Shown here: positions 53,426 to 64,000 of the stretch, one piece after another
Layout: every line of letters begins with the position of its first letter
Position numbering within the stretch: position 1 is the first letter of the stretch
Assembly (NCBI RefSeq): GCF_001753165.1
Contig: NZ_CP017448.1
Span: 1,010,462-1,074,461 of the forward strand
DNA length: 64,000 nt
Source of the DNA: Acidihalobacter aeolianus
GTDB taxonomy: Bacteria > Pseudomonadota > Gammaproteobacteria > DSM-5130 > Acidihalobacteraceae
Direction: 5' to 3'
Position numbers and translations under genes: made by a program
Notes under the pieces: generated by a model
Databases searched by the model: none
Told to the model about the DNA's origin: nothing
What the model saw: only the letters and a program-made list of their open reading frames with translations

Positions 53426-54172
53426 TCAGTGCGGGCGGACGAGCAGTCTGCGCAGGCGTGGAAGATGGCGGGTCAGTCGAGCCAGTTCGTCGTCGACTTC
53501 GTGTTCGACCTGGACTTCCGTCCGTCGCAGTGCCGACAGAAAGGCGATGCGGCGTTCGATGAAGTAGAGGTAGAGCATGCCGCTGACCAGCGCGGCATAC
53601 AGGCACCACAGGGCCGTGAAGGCGTACTGGGCGATCAAATAGACGACGACCAGGCCGATCAGATTCAGCCAGCCGAAGAGCTGGATAGTGACGCTCCGGC
53701 TGAGGATCAGAGAGCCGCAAGTGGTCAGGATGTACAGCAGCGCGATCCACAGGTGCGCTATGGACGCATTCGCATAGACCAGCGACACGTGATGCACGTA
53801 GACCTGCGTCGGATAGTGCGCGAGGCCCCAGCCGACGTAGACGGCCAGCAGCGCACCGATCAGGACCAGCGAAGCGAGCAGGTCGCGCTTCGGACCTCGG
53901 GCTTCCAGCAGCCAGACGGCAAGCGGCACCAGTACGGGCAACACGGCCTGGGCATAGAAGACGAACAGCTGGGCGGCGACATGTAGAACGTGCGTGTCGA
54001 CGACGTGTAACAGTCCCAGCCAGACGATGCCTTGATCGAACTGATGCAGTCCGAACAGTAGGGGCAGGCTGGCGAAAACCCATTCGCCCGCATGGCTGAC
54101 TTTCTTCAGCGTCAGGACGCCGATGGTCAGCAGCACGCCTGCTAGGGTGAAATTCAGAACGATGAAAATCAT
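53426..54172 (-). CDS. DUF6629-like multi-spanning membrane protein
   Basis: 248 residues, seven predicted helices. MIFIVLNFTLAGVLLTIGVL, then PLLFGLHQFDQGIVWLGLLH, match the DUF6629 pattern (PLLFGxQQ-x4-G-x-W). Role unknown; the helical core has several His in loops (LHVVDTHVLHVAAQ). The C-terminal cytoplasmic tail is basic (LTRHLPRLRRLLVRPH). Lies between gadC and gadB with short gaps (85 and 37 bases), so its cotranscription with the acid-resistance genes is likely. Functional link is inference. Confidence 0.8.
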   Translation of the reverse strand: MIFIVLNFTLAGVLLTIGVLTLKKVSHAGEWVFASLPLLFGLHQFDQGIVWLGLLHVVDTHVLHVAAQLFVFYAQAVLPVLVPLAVWLLEARGPKRDLLASLVLIGALLAVYVGWGLAHYPTQVYVHHVSLVYANASIAHLWIALLYILTTCGSLILSRSVTIQLFGWLNLIGLVVVYLIAQYAFTALWCLYAALVSGMLYLYFIERRIAFLSALRRTEVQVEHEVDDELARLTRHLPRLRRLLVRPH

Positions 54173-54257
54173 GCCGGTACTCGTCTGTCTTCGTGATGTA
54201 CTTATTCTGTCGCGCCGACCATTCGTCGAAGTGGGAATGAGCCATTGCCACTATGGT

Positions 54258-55679
54258 TCATTCCGTCGCCATGCGCCATTGCGGTCGGCGCAGGCGGTTG
54301 AGCAGCAGGGGAACAGCGAGCATCAGCGCGAGGGTGGAGAGCATGGCAGGGGCGTAGACGCCTTCCGACACCCCGCCGCCGGGCGGCAGCAGACCGATAA
54401 GCAGGCAGGCGAGGGTGGTGACGAAGCCGGTGCCGGCCACCAGCCACAGGCCCCAGGTGCGCCCGCCGGGCACGCGGTAGGGGCGCGGGGTGTCGGGTTC
54501 GGCGTAGCGCAGGCGGATGGCGGCGGCGAACAGCATCAGGTACATGGCGGCATACAGCACTACTGCCGCCGAGGTGAGCAGCAGGAACGCGGTGTCGACC
54601 GAGGGCACCAGCAGGAACACCAGCGCCACCGCACTCATGGCCAGTGCCTGTACGAGGAGCAGGTTGCGCGGCACGCCCTGCGCGTTCACCTCCTGCAGCG
54701 CCGGCGGCAGGTTGCCCGCACAGCCGGCAGCCCACAGGCCCTTGACCGGGCCGACCACCCAGGTGCTGACCTGCCCGGCAGCGCCGAGCGCAACCAGCAG
54801 CGCGGCGACCGGCACCAGCGCGCCCAGCCTCCAGGTGTCGAACAAGGCCTGCAGGGCCTGTACGCTGCCGGACACGAGGTCGAGCTGTGCCTTGGGCACC
54901 ACTGCGGCGACCGCCAGCCCGCCGGCGAGGGTGACGACGAAGCCGAGCACGGCGGCGGCGAACACCGCGATGGGATAGTTGCGGCGCACGTCGCGCACCT
55001 CGCGGGCATGGCTGGCCGAGACCTCGATGCCGACGACGCCGAAGATGAAGCTCAGGAACAGCACCAGCGACTGCTGAGGATGGGCAAGCGGCAGCCAGTT
55101 GCCGAGCGTAGGCGCGAGGTCGAGATGCACGGGGCGGCCCTGTCCGACGTAGACCACAGCAAGGGCGATCAGCACCGCACTCGGCAGCAGCACGCCGGCG
55201 CCGAGGCACACGCTGGAGATCAGCCCCGAGGCGCGCGTGCCGCGCAGGTTGGCCAGCGTCGCCGCCCAGTACACGGCGAGAATCACCGCAACGATGAAAT
55301 AGCGATCGTGCGCGAGCCGCGGGTCGAAGGCGTAGGCCAGGCTGGCGGCGACGTAGGACAGGATCGAGGTGATGCCGAACAGGCTCTGCACCCACTGCAG
55401 CCAGACTGCGGTGAAGCCCCACTGCGTGCCGAAGGCCTCCTCGACCCAATGGAATACGCCGTTGCGCGGCCAGGCGGTGGCCAGTTCCGCCGAGACCAGG
55501 GCGATGGGGATCAGGAAGGCGAATACCGTGACGGCGTTGAAGAACACCATCTGCAGCCCGGTCGCGGCCATCATCGGCATGTTGCGCAGGGTCAGGAACA
55601 GCGCCGCGGTCATCAGCGTGAGCGTGACGATGCCGAGTTGGTTGGTCTTGCTGCCGGGTGTCGCTGAGCGGTCTGACAT
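54258..55679 (-). CDS. gadC: Glutamate/GABA antiporter-like APC transporter
   Basis: 473 residues, 12 helices. Starts MSDRSATPGSKTNQLGIVTL; contains LRNMPMMAATGLQMVFFNAV, the GadC-type first helix, and FSFIFGVVGIEVSASHAREV-like region. GadC swaps external glutamate for internal GABA. GGAAAG before ATG 55679. First gene of the operon with DUF6629-like, gadB and the second APC gene. Symbol given by context and resemblance; substrate specificity is not proven. Confidence 0.85.
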   Translation of the reverse strand: MSDRSATPGSKTNQLGIVTLTLMTAALFLTLRNMPMMAATGLQMVFFNAVTVFAFLIPIALVSAELATAWPRNGVFHWVEEAFGTQWGFTAVWLQWVQSLFGITSILSYVAASLAYAFDPRLAHDRYFIVAVILAVYWAATLANLRGTRASGLISSVCLGAGVLLPSAVLIALAVVYVGQGRPVHLDLAPTLGNWLPLAHPQQSLVLFLSFIFGVVGIEVSASHAREVRDVRRNYPIAVFAAAVLGFVVTLAGGLAVAAVVPKAQLDLVSGSVQALQALFDTWRLGALVPVAALLVALGAAGQVSTWVVGPVKGLWAAGCAGNLPPALQEVNAQGVPRNLLLVQALAMSAVALVFLLVPSVDTAFLLLTSAAVVLYAAMYLMLFAAAIRLRYAEPDTPRPYRVPGGRTWGLWLVAGTGFVTTLACLLIGLLPPGGGVSEGVYAPAMLSTLALMLAVPLLLNRLRRPQWRMATE

Positions 55680-55727
55680 GTTCTTTCCGATACCCCTCGC
55701 CTGGGAAAGGTTCAATCCGATCGGGTC

Positions 55728-55756
55728 TTGCCGGAACCGCGCGGATGATCTTTAAA
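55728..55756 (+). promoter_or_regulatory. Promoter candidate for the VIT-family gene
   Basis: TTGCCG (55728-55733), 17-base spacer, TTTAAA (55751-55756), 44 bases upstream of the ATG. Lies in the 120-base divergent region shared with gadC. Confidence 0.45.
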
Positions 55757-55799
55757 TAGCCCTCCGCACGGCACCCTCGTACTCTTGGAGACGCATCGC

Positions 55800-56498
55800 A
55801 TGCCAGTCCACCACCGCGAAATCCATCGCACCCATCGCATTGGCTGGCTCCGCGCTGCCGTGTTGGGCGCTAACGATGGCATCATATCCACCGCCAGTCT
55901 GATTCTTGGCGTTGCGGCTTCCTCGGCCTCGCATGGCGCGATCTTGGTTGCGGGTGGCGCTGGCCTGATGGCGGGTGCGATGTCGATGGCAGCGGGCGAA
56001 TATGTTTCGGTGAGTTCGCAGTCGGATACCGAACGAGCAGACATCGAACGGGAGCGCCTGGAACTGGCCGCCGACGAGGCGCACGAGCATGCCGAGCTGG
56101 TTTCGATCTATATCTCGCGTGGACTTGACAGGCCGCTGGCGGAGCAGGTGGCCGATCAGCTCATGGCCCATGACGCGCTTGCCGCCCATGTGCGCGACGA
56201 GTTGGGCATCTCGGAGGTGCTCAACGCCCGGCCGGTGCAGGCTGCAGTGACCTCGGCGCTGACCTTCGCCGTCGGCGCGGCGCTGCCGCTCCTCACTGCC
56301 CTGTTCGCCCCTATATCCGGGCTCGGTTACTGGGTCGCGGGCGTGTCGCTGGTTTCGCTCGCCGGTCTGGGCGCGCTGGCGGCGCAGACCGGCGGCGCCC
56401 CGATGACGACCGGCGCCTGGCGCGTGGCGTTCTGGGGTGCGCTGGCCATGGCGGTCACGGCGGGCGTGGGCGCGCTGTTCCACGCCGGAGGCGTCTAG
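55800..56498 (+). CDS. VIT1/CCC1 family Fe2+/Mn2+ transporter
   Basis: 232 residues from ATG 55800 (GGAG nine bases upstream). HRIGWLRAAVLGANDGIIST is the first VIT helix; MAGAMSMAAGEYVSVSSQSD is the conserved G-E-Y-V-S-V-S-S-Q motif; then a cytoplasmic metal-binding helix (IERERLELAADEAHEHAELV) rich in Glu/His, and three more helices. The family exports or sequesters ferrous iron or manganese. Divergent from gadC. Confidence 0.95.
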   Translation: MPVHHREIHRTHRIGWLRAAVLGANDGIISTASLILGVAASSASHGAILVAGGAGLMAGAMSMAAGEYVSVSSQSDTERADIERERLELAADEAHEHAELVSIYISRGLDRPLAEQVADQLMAHDALAAHVRDELGISEVLNARPVQAAVTSALTFAVGAALPLLTALFAPISGLGYWVAGVSLVSLAGLGALAAQTGGAPMTTGAWRVAFWGALAMAVTAGVGALFHAGGV

Positions 56499-56542
56499 TC
56501 TCTCCTTATGGCGCGCCGCCTGCCGCGCCGATGTGAGGTGAC

Positions 56543-58343
56543 ATGCACCAGGCAATGACCCCGCTTGCCCGCCATGTGTGGGAGACCCGCTACCGCCAGG
56601 CGGACGAGCGGTTCGTGGAGGACTCCTGGCAGCGCGTCGCGCGTGCCGTGGCACAGGTCGAGCGCGATGTCGGCGATTGGACGGCGCGTTTCCGCGAGAT
56701 TCTCGAGGATTTTCGCTGCCTGCCCGGCGGGCGCATTCTCGCCGGAGCAGGTGCCGCGTACGAGGCGTCGTTGTTCAATTGCTCCGTGATGGGCGATATC
56801 GAGGATTCCATGGACGGCATCTTCGATGCGCTGCGCGAAGGGGCGCTCACCCTGCAGTCGGGCGGGGGCATCGGCTACGACTTCTCGACCTTGCGGCCGG
56901 CCGGCTTCCCTGCCGAGCGCCGCGGCACGCTGGCCTCAGGCCCGGTTTCGTTCATGCGCGTGTGGGACAGCATGTGCGCCACCCTGGTTTCCACCGGTTC
57001 TCGCCGCGGCGCCATGATGGCCACGCTGCGCTGCGACCATCCCGATATCGAATCCTTCGTCGAGGCCAAGCGCGAACCCGGTCAGCTGCGCCACTTCAAT
57101 CTATCCGTGCAGGTCGACGACTCATTCATGCGCGCGGTTGCGGCGGACGGGCCTTGGGCGCTGGTGTTCCCCGACCCGCAGCGGCGACGTGGCGCGGCCC
57201 AGTCTGTCGTGCGTGACTGGCCGGGCCATCGGGAGCCGGTCGCTTGTGCGGTGGTGCGCACGGTGTCGGCCCGCGCGCTGTGGGAGCGCATCACGCGCGC
57301 AGCCTATGACCCTATGACGCGGCCGAGCCGGGCGTGCTGTTCATCGACCGCATCAACCGCCTGAACAACCTCCACTACCGGGAGCGGATCGGCGCCACCA
57401 ACCCCTGCGGGGAGGTGCCGCTGCCGCCCTACGGCGCCTGCGACCTGGGTTCGATCAATCTCGTGCGCTTCGTGCGCGCACCGTTCACCACGCAGGCTAC
57501 GCTCGACCTGGAGGGCATCGAAGCGACCGCGCGCGTGGCGGTGCGTTTCCTGGACGACGTCATCGACGCGAGCCGCTTCCCCCTCCCGCGCCAGGCCGAG
57601 GCAGCCCGCGAGACGCGGCGCATCGGACTGGGCGTGACCGGACTGGCGGACGCGCTGGCCATGCTCGGTCTGCATTACGCATCACCGCAGGCCCGGCAAG
57701 CCGCTGCGGGCATCCTCGAACGTCTATGTCACGCGGCCTACCGCAGTTCCGTCGAGCTTGCGCGTGAGAAGGGCGCCTTTCCCGCGTTCGAGGCCGCTCC
57801 GTATCTTGCCGGCGAGTTCGTCAGTCGCCTGCCGCCGGACATCCGCGAGGCCATCGCGTGTCACGGCATCCGCAACAGCCATCTCCTCGCCATCGCGCCC
57901 ACCGGCACCATCAGCCTCCTGGCCGGTAACGTCACCAGCGGCATCGAACCTGTGTTCGACCTCGCCTACGAGCGGCGGGTGCGGCAGGCGGACGGTCGGC
58001 GCGAAGCCTTTCGGGTCGCGGATTGCGCCTGGGCCCTCTGGCGCGGGCAGAGCGGTGCCGGCGACCCACCGCCGAACTGCCGCCGGAGGCGCATCTGGCC
58101 ATGCAGGCGGCGCTGCAGCCTTACGTGGACAACGCGATCTCCAAGACCGTCAACGTCCCCCGCGATTATCCCTTCGAGGCCGTCCGCGGCATCTACCGAC
58201 AGGCCTACGAGCTGGGGCTCAAGGGCGTCACCGTGTTCCGCCCCAATCCGGTCACCGGCGAGGTGCTCGTCGCCGACAGCAGCCAGCGCTGCTGCACCTT
58301 ACCCGAGACGCCCGGGGTTCTAGCGGACCCCTCGCAGGCCTGA
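56543..58343 (+). pseudogene. nrdJ: Class II (adenosylcobalamin-dependent) ribonucleotide reductase, frameshifted twice
   Basis: Reads as one NrdJ protein in three successive frames. Frame one (56543-57310): LARHVWETRYRQADERF, LFNCSVMGDIEDSMDG (active-site Cys region), STGSRRGAMMATL. An exact tandem copy of CCTATGAC (57303-57310 and 57311-57318) shifts the frame; frame two then gives [20 protein letters not shown] (active-site N-x-C-x-E) and [21 protein letters not shown] single-base deletion near 58060-58072 moves to frame three ([34 protein letters not shown]), ending 58343. Without the defects it would be about 597 residues, somewhat short for the family. Confidence 0.9.
57303..57318 (+). 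repeat. 8-bp tandem duplication that breaks the nrdJ reading frame
   Basis: CCTATGAC is present twice in direct succession. Removing one copy restores the expected [17 protein letters not shown] reading, which shows that the duplication is the lesion. Confidence 0.9.
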
Positions 58344-58411
58344 CCGCGCCGCACCCGCGGCGGTGATACACTCCGCGTATTCAAAAGATGCTCAATGCAC
58401 GGAGTCGAGAC

Positions 58412-60268
58412 ATGCCGAAGTATCGTTCCCATACCACCACCCACGGTCGCAACATGGCCGGCGCCCGCGCCCTGTGGCGCGCCACAGGGATGAAGGACGC
58501 CGACTTCGACAAGCCAATCATCGCCGTCGCCAATTCCTTCACCCAGTTCGTACCGGGACACGTGCATCTCAAGGACCTCGGCCAGCTGGTCGCGCGCGAG
58601 ATCGAGAAGGCCGGCGGGGTGGCCAAAGAATTCAACACCATCGCCGTGGACGACGGCATCGCCATGGGCCACGGCGGCATGCTGTACTCGCTGCCCAGCC
58701 GCGAGCTGATCGCCGATGCGGTCGAGTACATGGTCAACGCGCATTGCGCGGATGCGCTGGTGTGCATCTCCAACTGCGACAAGATCACCCCCGGCATGCT
58801 GCTGGCGGCGATGCGCCTCAATATTCCGGCCGTGTTCGTGTCCGGCGGGCCGATGGAGGCCGGCAAGGTCATCGCCAAAACGCCGGGCGCGGAAAAGATC
58901 ATCCACCTCGATCTGGTCGACGCCATGGTAGCCGCCGCGGACGACAGCAACAGCGACGAGAAGGTCGAGGAATACGAACGCTCGGCCTGCCCGACCTGCG
59001 GTTCGTGCTCCGGCATGTTCACCGCCAATTCGATGAACTGCCTGACCGAGGCGCTCGGCCTGTCGCTGCCGGGCAACGGCTCGCTGCTCGCCACCCACGC
59101 CGAGCGCGAGAAGCTGTTCCTGGAGGCCGGGCGACTGGTCGTGGACATCGCCAGACGCTACTACGAGCAGGACGACGCCAGCGTGCTGCCGCGCAGCATC
59201 GCCAGCTTCGACGCCTTCGAGAACGCCATGAGCCTCGACATCGCCATGGGCGGCTCGACCAATACCGTGCTGCACCTGCTCGCCGCCGCACAGGAGGCGG
59301 GCGTTGACTTCGACATGAAGGACATCGACCGCCTGTCGCGCCGCGTGCCCAACCTGTCCAAGGTCGCGCCGTCCAGCCAGTACCACATGGAGGACGTGCA
59401 CCGTGCCGGCGGCATCATGGCCATCCTCGGCGAGCTGGATCGCGGCGGCCTGCTGCACCGCGACGTGCCCACCGTGCACAGCCGCACCCTGGGCGAGGCC
59501 ATCGAACGCTGGGATGTGCGCCGCGCCGCCGAGGCCGAGCAGGCGCTGTTCTACGCCGCGCCGGGCGGCGTGCCGACCCAGGTCGCGTTCAGCCAGTCCG
59601 CGCGCTGGGATGCGCTCGATCTCGACCGTGAGAACGGCTGTATCCGCGACATCGAACACGCCTACTCCAAGGACGGCGGGCTGGCCGTGCTCTACGGCAA
59701 TCTGGCCGAGGACGGCTGCATCGTGAAAACGGCCGGCGTCGACCAGAGCATCCTGGTGTTCGAGGGGCCGGCGCGCATCTTCGAGTCCCAGGACGCCGCC
59801 GTCGAGGCCATCCTCGCCGATCGCATCCAGGCCGGCGACGTGGTGCTGATCCGCTACGAAGGCCCCAAGGGCGGGCCGGGCATGCAGGAAATGCTCTATC
59901 CGACCTCGTACCTGAAGTCCAAGGGCCTGGGCAAGGCCTGCGCCCTGGTCACCGACGGCCGCTTCTCCGGCGGTACCTCGGGGCTGTCCACCGGTCACGT
60001 CTCGCCCGAGGCGGCCGAGGGCGGCAACATCGGCCTGGTCGAGGAAGGCGACATCATCGCCATCGACATCCCGCATCGCAGCATCCGCATCGCGATTAGC
60101 GACGGGGAACTGGCCGCGCGCCGCGCGCGCATGGAGGCCCGCGGCAGCGATGCCTGGAAGCCGGTCGGCCGCAATCGTCCGGTCAGCGCCGCGCTGCGCG
60201 CCTACGCCGCCATGACCACCTCCGCCGCCAAGGGCGCGGTGCGCGACGTGAGTCAGGTCGAGCGCTGA
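58412..60268 (+). CDS. ilvD: Dihydroxy-acid dehydratase
   Basis: 618 residues from ATG 58412 (GGAG seven bases upstream; an upstream ATG at 58388 is less likely). Iron-sulfur enzyme of valine, isoleucine and leucine synthesis; the cluster Cys are in [11 protein letters not shown] and [39 protein letters not shown] and [20 protein letters not shown] are also diagnostic. Near-identical length to E. coli IlvD (616). Confidence 0.98.
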   Translation: MPKYRSHTTTHGRNMAGARALWRATGMKDADFDKPIIAVANSFTQFVPGHVHLKDLGQLVAREIEKAGGVAKEFNTIAVDDGIAMGHGGMLYSLPSRELIADAVEYMVNAHCADALVCISNCDKITPGMLLAAMRLNIPAVFVSGGPMEAGKVIAKTPGAEKIIHLDLVDAMVAAADDSNSDEKVEEYERSACPTCGSCSGMFTANSMNCLTEALGLSLPGNGSLLATHAEREKLFLEAGRLVVDIARRYYEQDDASVLPRSIASFDAFENAMSLDIAMGGSTNTVLHLLAAAQEAGVDFDMKDIDRLSRRVPNLSKVAPSSQYHMEDVHRAGGIMAILGELDRGGLLHRDVPTVHSRTLGEAIERWDVRRAAEAEQALFYAAPGGVPTQVAFSQSARWDALDLDRENGCIRDIEHAYSKDGGLAVLYGNLAEDGCIVKTAGVDQSILVFEGPARIFESQDAAVEAILADRIQAGDVVLIRYEGPKGGPGMQEMLYPTSYLKSKGLGKACALVTDGRFSGGTSGLSTGHVSPEAAEGGNIGLVEEGDIIAIDIPHRSIRIAISDGELAARRARMEARGSDAWKPVGRNRPVSAALRAYAAMTTSAAKGAVRDVSQVER

Positions 60269-60313
60269 GCGCTCGACGGGATCTATCGCTGATACGGCCG
60301 GGACAGCGGCGTC

Positions 60314-60955
60314 ATGGATTCGACCTCGAACTGGCTGTTGTTTCTGTCCGCCGCGCTGGCGATCAACATCTCGCCGGGACCGGATCTGATCTACGTCCTG
60401 TCGCGGACGGTGGCGGAAGGCCGCAAGGTCGGTTTCGCGTCACTGCTGGGTATCTGGACCGGCGCCCTGGTGCACGTGTCGGCCGCCGCGTTGGGTCTGG
60501 CGGCCCTGCTGGCCGCCTCGGGCGTCGCCTTTGCGGTGGTGAAGTACGTCGGCGCGGCCTATCTGGTATACCTCGGACTGCGCGCGTGGCGTGCGCAGGC
60601 GCCGGTGCTGGACAAGGAGCAGAAACCTGATAGGCGCGTCACGCCATGGATGGCGTACCACCAAGGTGTGGCGGTGGACCTGCTGAATCCCAAGGCGGCG
60701 ATCTTTTTTCTGGCGTTCCTGCCACAGTTCGTGCGTCCGGAAGCCGGGCACGCGCCGGCCCAGATCATGCTGCTCGGCGTGCTGGTGATCGCGGTTGCCG
60801 TGGTGGTGGAATCCGCCGCCATACTGCTCGCGTCGCGACTGACCCGAACGCTGCGCGGCAACGCACGCGTTGCGCGCTGGCTGCAGCGCCTGCTCGGCTC
60901 GGTCCTGGTCGGGCTGGGCGTCCGGCTGGCCTTGATCGGTCACCGCTCAGCCTGA
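60314..60955 (+). CDS. LysE/RhtB family amino acid exporter
   Basis: 213 residues, six predicted helices. LSAALAINISPGPDLIYVLS with the P-G-P signature, VGFASLLGIWTGALVHVSAA, VDLLNPKAAIFFLAFLPQFV. The family exports amino acids such as lysine, threonine or homoserine lactones. 45 bases after ilvD; a shared transcript is possible. Confidence 0.93.
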   Translation: MDSTSNWLLFLSAALAINISPGPDLIYVLSRTVAEGRKVGFASLLGIWTGALVHVSAAALGLAALLAASGVAFAVVKYVGAAYLVYLGLRAWRAQAPVLDKEQKPDRRVTPWMAYHQGVAVDLLNPKAAIFFLAFLPQFVRPEAGHAPAQIMLLGVLVIAVAVVVESAAILLASRLTRTLRGNARVARWLQRLLGSVLVGLGVRLALIGHRSA

Positions 60956-60997
60956 AGCGATGCGGTCATCAAGCATCTTCGCTACCGGGGTAAGGCC

Positions 60998-61777
60998 ATG
61001 ACCCAGCGTGCTCCCAGCCTGTTCGTCTCGCACGGATCGCCGCTGCTGGTGCTCGAGGCTGGTCCGGCGCACGATGCCGTGTGTGCGCTGGGTGCGGAAT
61101 ACCGCTCGCAGGCCGTCGTTTGCGCCTCGGCACACTGGGAGACCGCTTCGCCTCGGGTGGGTGCGTCGATGCAGCCGCAGACGATCCACGATTTCTACGG
61201 TTTCCCGGCGGAGCTTTATCGCCAGAGGTACACGACGACCGGCGATGTCGCCCTGGCCGGTCGGGTGGCATCGTTGTTGCGCGAGGCCGGATTCCCGGCG
61301 GAAATCGATCCTGACCGGGGACTGGATCACGGGGCCTGGGTGCCGCTGAAGCTGATGTATCCGCAGGCGGGCATTCCGGTCGTGCCGATCTCGGTGCAGC
61401 CCGGACGGGACGCGGCGTGGCATCTGCGCCTGGGCGCCGCATTACGTGGGCTGCGCGACGAGGGCGTGATGATCCTCGGCAGCGGCAGCGCGACGCACAA
61501 CCTGCGCGATCTGCGCATGCCGCCGGACGACGACCCGCCGGCCGCCTATGCCGCGGGTTTCGACGACTGGCTGAACGCTGCCGTCGAGGCGGGGGATAGG
61601 GAGGCGCTGACCGGCTATCTGACGCAGGCGCCGGAGGCAAGGCGGAATCATCCGACGCCCGAGCATTTCCTGCCGCTGCTCGTCGCCCTGGGTGCAGCGT
61701 ACGATCCGCGGGGTCGCGCGGTGCATCGTTCCTTTGCCTTCGGCACCCTGTCGATGAGCAGCTTTGTCTGGGATTGA
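60998..61777 (+). CDS. DODA-type extradiol aromatic ring-opening dioxygenase
   Basis: 259 residues. LFVSHGSPLLVLEAGPAHDA, CASAHWETASPRVG, DRGLDHGAWVPLKLMYP and LGSGSATHNLRDLR carry the His/Glu metal ligands of the YgiD/DODA family (class III extradiol, LigB-like). Homologues open catechol rings such as DOPA using Zn2+ or Fe2+. Physiological substrate unknown. Possibly cotranscribed with the LysE gene (42 bases). Confidence 0.93.
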   Translation: MTQRAPSLFVSHGSPLLVLEAGPAHDAVCALGAEYRSQAVVCASAHWETASPRVGASMQPQTIHDFYGFPAELYRQRYTTTGDVALAGRVASLLREAGFPAEIDPDRGLDHGAWVPLKLMYPQAGIPVVPISVQPGRDAAWHLRLGAALRGLRDEGVMILGSGSATHNLRDLRMPPDDDPPAAYAAGFDDWLNAAVEAGDREALTGYLTQAPEARRNHPTPEHFLPLLVALGAAYDPRGRAVHRSFAFGTLSMSSFVWD

Positions 61778-61789
61778 GCGCTCGGGTCT

Positions 61790-62374
61790 TCAGTGATTGA
61801 TCACGTGCTCGAGCTCGGCCACGCTGTGCGCGACGCCGGGAAGTTCCAGCGCTTTGCCGAGCTGACGCGCGATCTGGCTGAGCGAGAACACGCCACGGAT
61901 TGCTTCGCCGTCAGCGCGTTCCTCCGCTACCAGCGCATGCTGGCGACCGGTCTCGCGCAGCAGGGCCACTACATCGCTGACGCTGGCATGTGCGACTTCG
62001 TTCAGCGGGACAACCTGGATTTCCTCGGTGGGCGTCATCACGTGCTCGACGCGCAACTGATCGTGCGAGACCTGCTCGCGGGTGGCGACCGCCATGGGCT
62101 TTTCGCCCAGCAGGTCGGTGGCGGTGAGCAGGCCGGTGACGCTGCTTTCTCGGTCGAGTACCAGCAGCATGCGTACACCGGTATGGATCATGCGCTGATG
62201 CGCGCTCTCCAGCGTGGCTCCGCCGACCGTGGTCACGGCGCGGCTGCGGCGCAGGTCGGTCATGACGTCCAGCGCAGGGCTGTCCGGGCGGACGAGTTCC
62301 GGCAGGCCGTGGTCGTGAGCGACGATCATAGTTCCCCGGCGTAACGGACGGGGATGTAGCTTGGGTATGGACAT
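61790..62374 (-). CDS. Tandem CBS-domain protein
   Basis: 194 residues from the ATG of MSIPKLHPRPLRRGTMIV; a longer start at 62416 is open. Two CBS motifs: ALDVMTDLRRSRAVTTVGGA with LVLDRESSVTGLLTATDLLG, and VEHVMTPTEEIQVVPLNEVA with AIRGVFSLSQIARQLG. CBS pairs bind adenylates and usually regulate a partner; this is a stand-alone protein. Convergent with the dioxygenase gene and divergent from uup. Confidence 0.9.
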   Translation of the reverse strand: MSIPKLHPRPLRRGTMIVAHDHGLPELVRPDSPALDVMTDLRRSRAVTTVGGATLESAHQRMIHTGVRMLLVLDRESSVTGLLTATDLLGEKPMAVATREQVSHDQLRVEHVMTPTEEIQVVPLNEVAHASVSDVVALLRETGRQHALVAEERADGEAIRGVFSLSQIARQLGKALELPGVAHSVAELEHVINH

Positions 62375-62469
62375 GACGAGTACCTCGCACGGTACGGCAG
62401 GCCCGTTCGGCGGCATATCGGCGTCTGCTAAGATAGCCCTCCGCCCCCGGGTCTCCGGAATTATCCCCT

Positions 62470-64000
<1,531 letters not shown>

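Overview
The window is about 64 kb of GC-rich DNA from a gammaproteobacterium. The gene orders glyA-nrdR-ribD-ribE-ribBA, ribH-nusB-thiL-pgpA, rnr-rlmB and rpsF-rpsR-DUF2232-rplI-dnaB-alr are typical of that class. A glutamate decarboxylase/antiporter locus, a CbbQ/CbbO-type ATPase pair, a FadL-type porin and a di-heme peroxidase would fit an acid-exposed, perhaps chemolithotrophic lineage (Acidihalobacter/Ectothiorhodospiraceae-like). That placement is inference; no rRNA or other marker in the window settles it.

Layout. 1-2080 (minus): the start of a glycogen synthase gene cut by the window edge, a GH57 glycoside hydrolase and an Hsp20 chaperone. 2426-7411 (minus): a run of small accessory enzymes (three GNAT acetyltransferases, two VOC proteins, GrpB-like, YciI-like, DUF1697). 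7709-18982: core metabolism with ispF, glyA, nrdR and the riboflavin genes, which are split by an inverted moeA-mobA pair, then nusB, thiL, pgpA and gltX. 19026-19484: tRNA-Ala, a tiny membrane protein gene, tRNA-Glu and a very strong terminator. 19485-22544: an AT-richer accessory patch with a three-gene hicAB-type toxin-antitoxin operon and a secreted protein of unknown function. 22545-27590 (minus): di-heme peroxidase, secreted phosphoesterase, and a chemoreceptor behind a sigma-28-like promoter. 27875-37568: tRNA-Leu and housekeeping genes (rnr, rlmB, a diguanylate cyclase, rpsF to alr). 37569-42613: FadL-type porin with a repeat-rich leader, a DUF302-like secreted protein, a lipoate-ligase-like protein and a degenerate receiver protein.

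42731-50663 is the most novel part. A short unknown gene is followed by a tightly coupled five-gene operon: CbbQ/NorQ-type AAA+ ATPase, CbbO/NorD-type VWA protein, histone-deacetylase-like amidohydrolase, aldo/keto-reductase-like protein without its usual active-site His, and a MutS2-like ATPase without the Smr nuclease. I know of no described system with this composition, and no RuBisCO or nitric oxide reductase gene lies nearby.

50700-55679 (minus) is a glutamate-dependent acid-resistance operon (gadC-like antiporter, multi-spanning DUF6629-like protein, glutamate decarboxylase, second APC transporter). It is followed by a VIT/CCC1 metal transporter, a class II ribonucleotide reductase pseudogene broken by an exact 8-bp tandem duplication and a second frameshift, then ilvD, a LysE exporter, a DODA-type dioxygenase, a CBS-domain protein, and a uup-type ABC-F gene that runs off the right edge.
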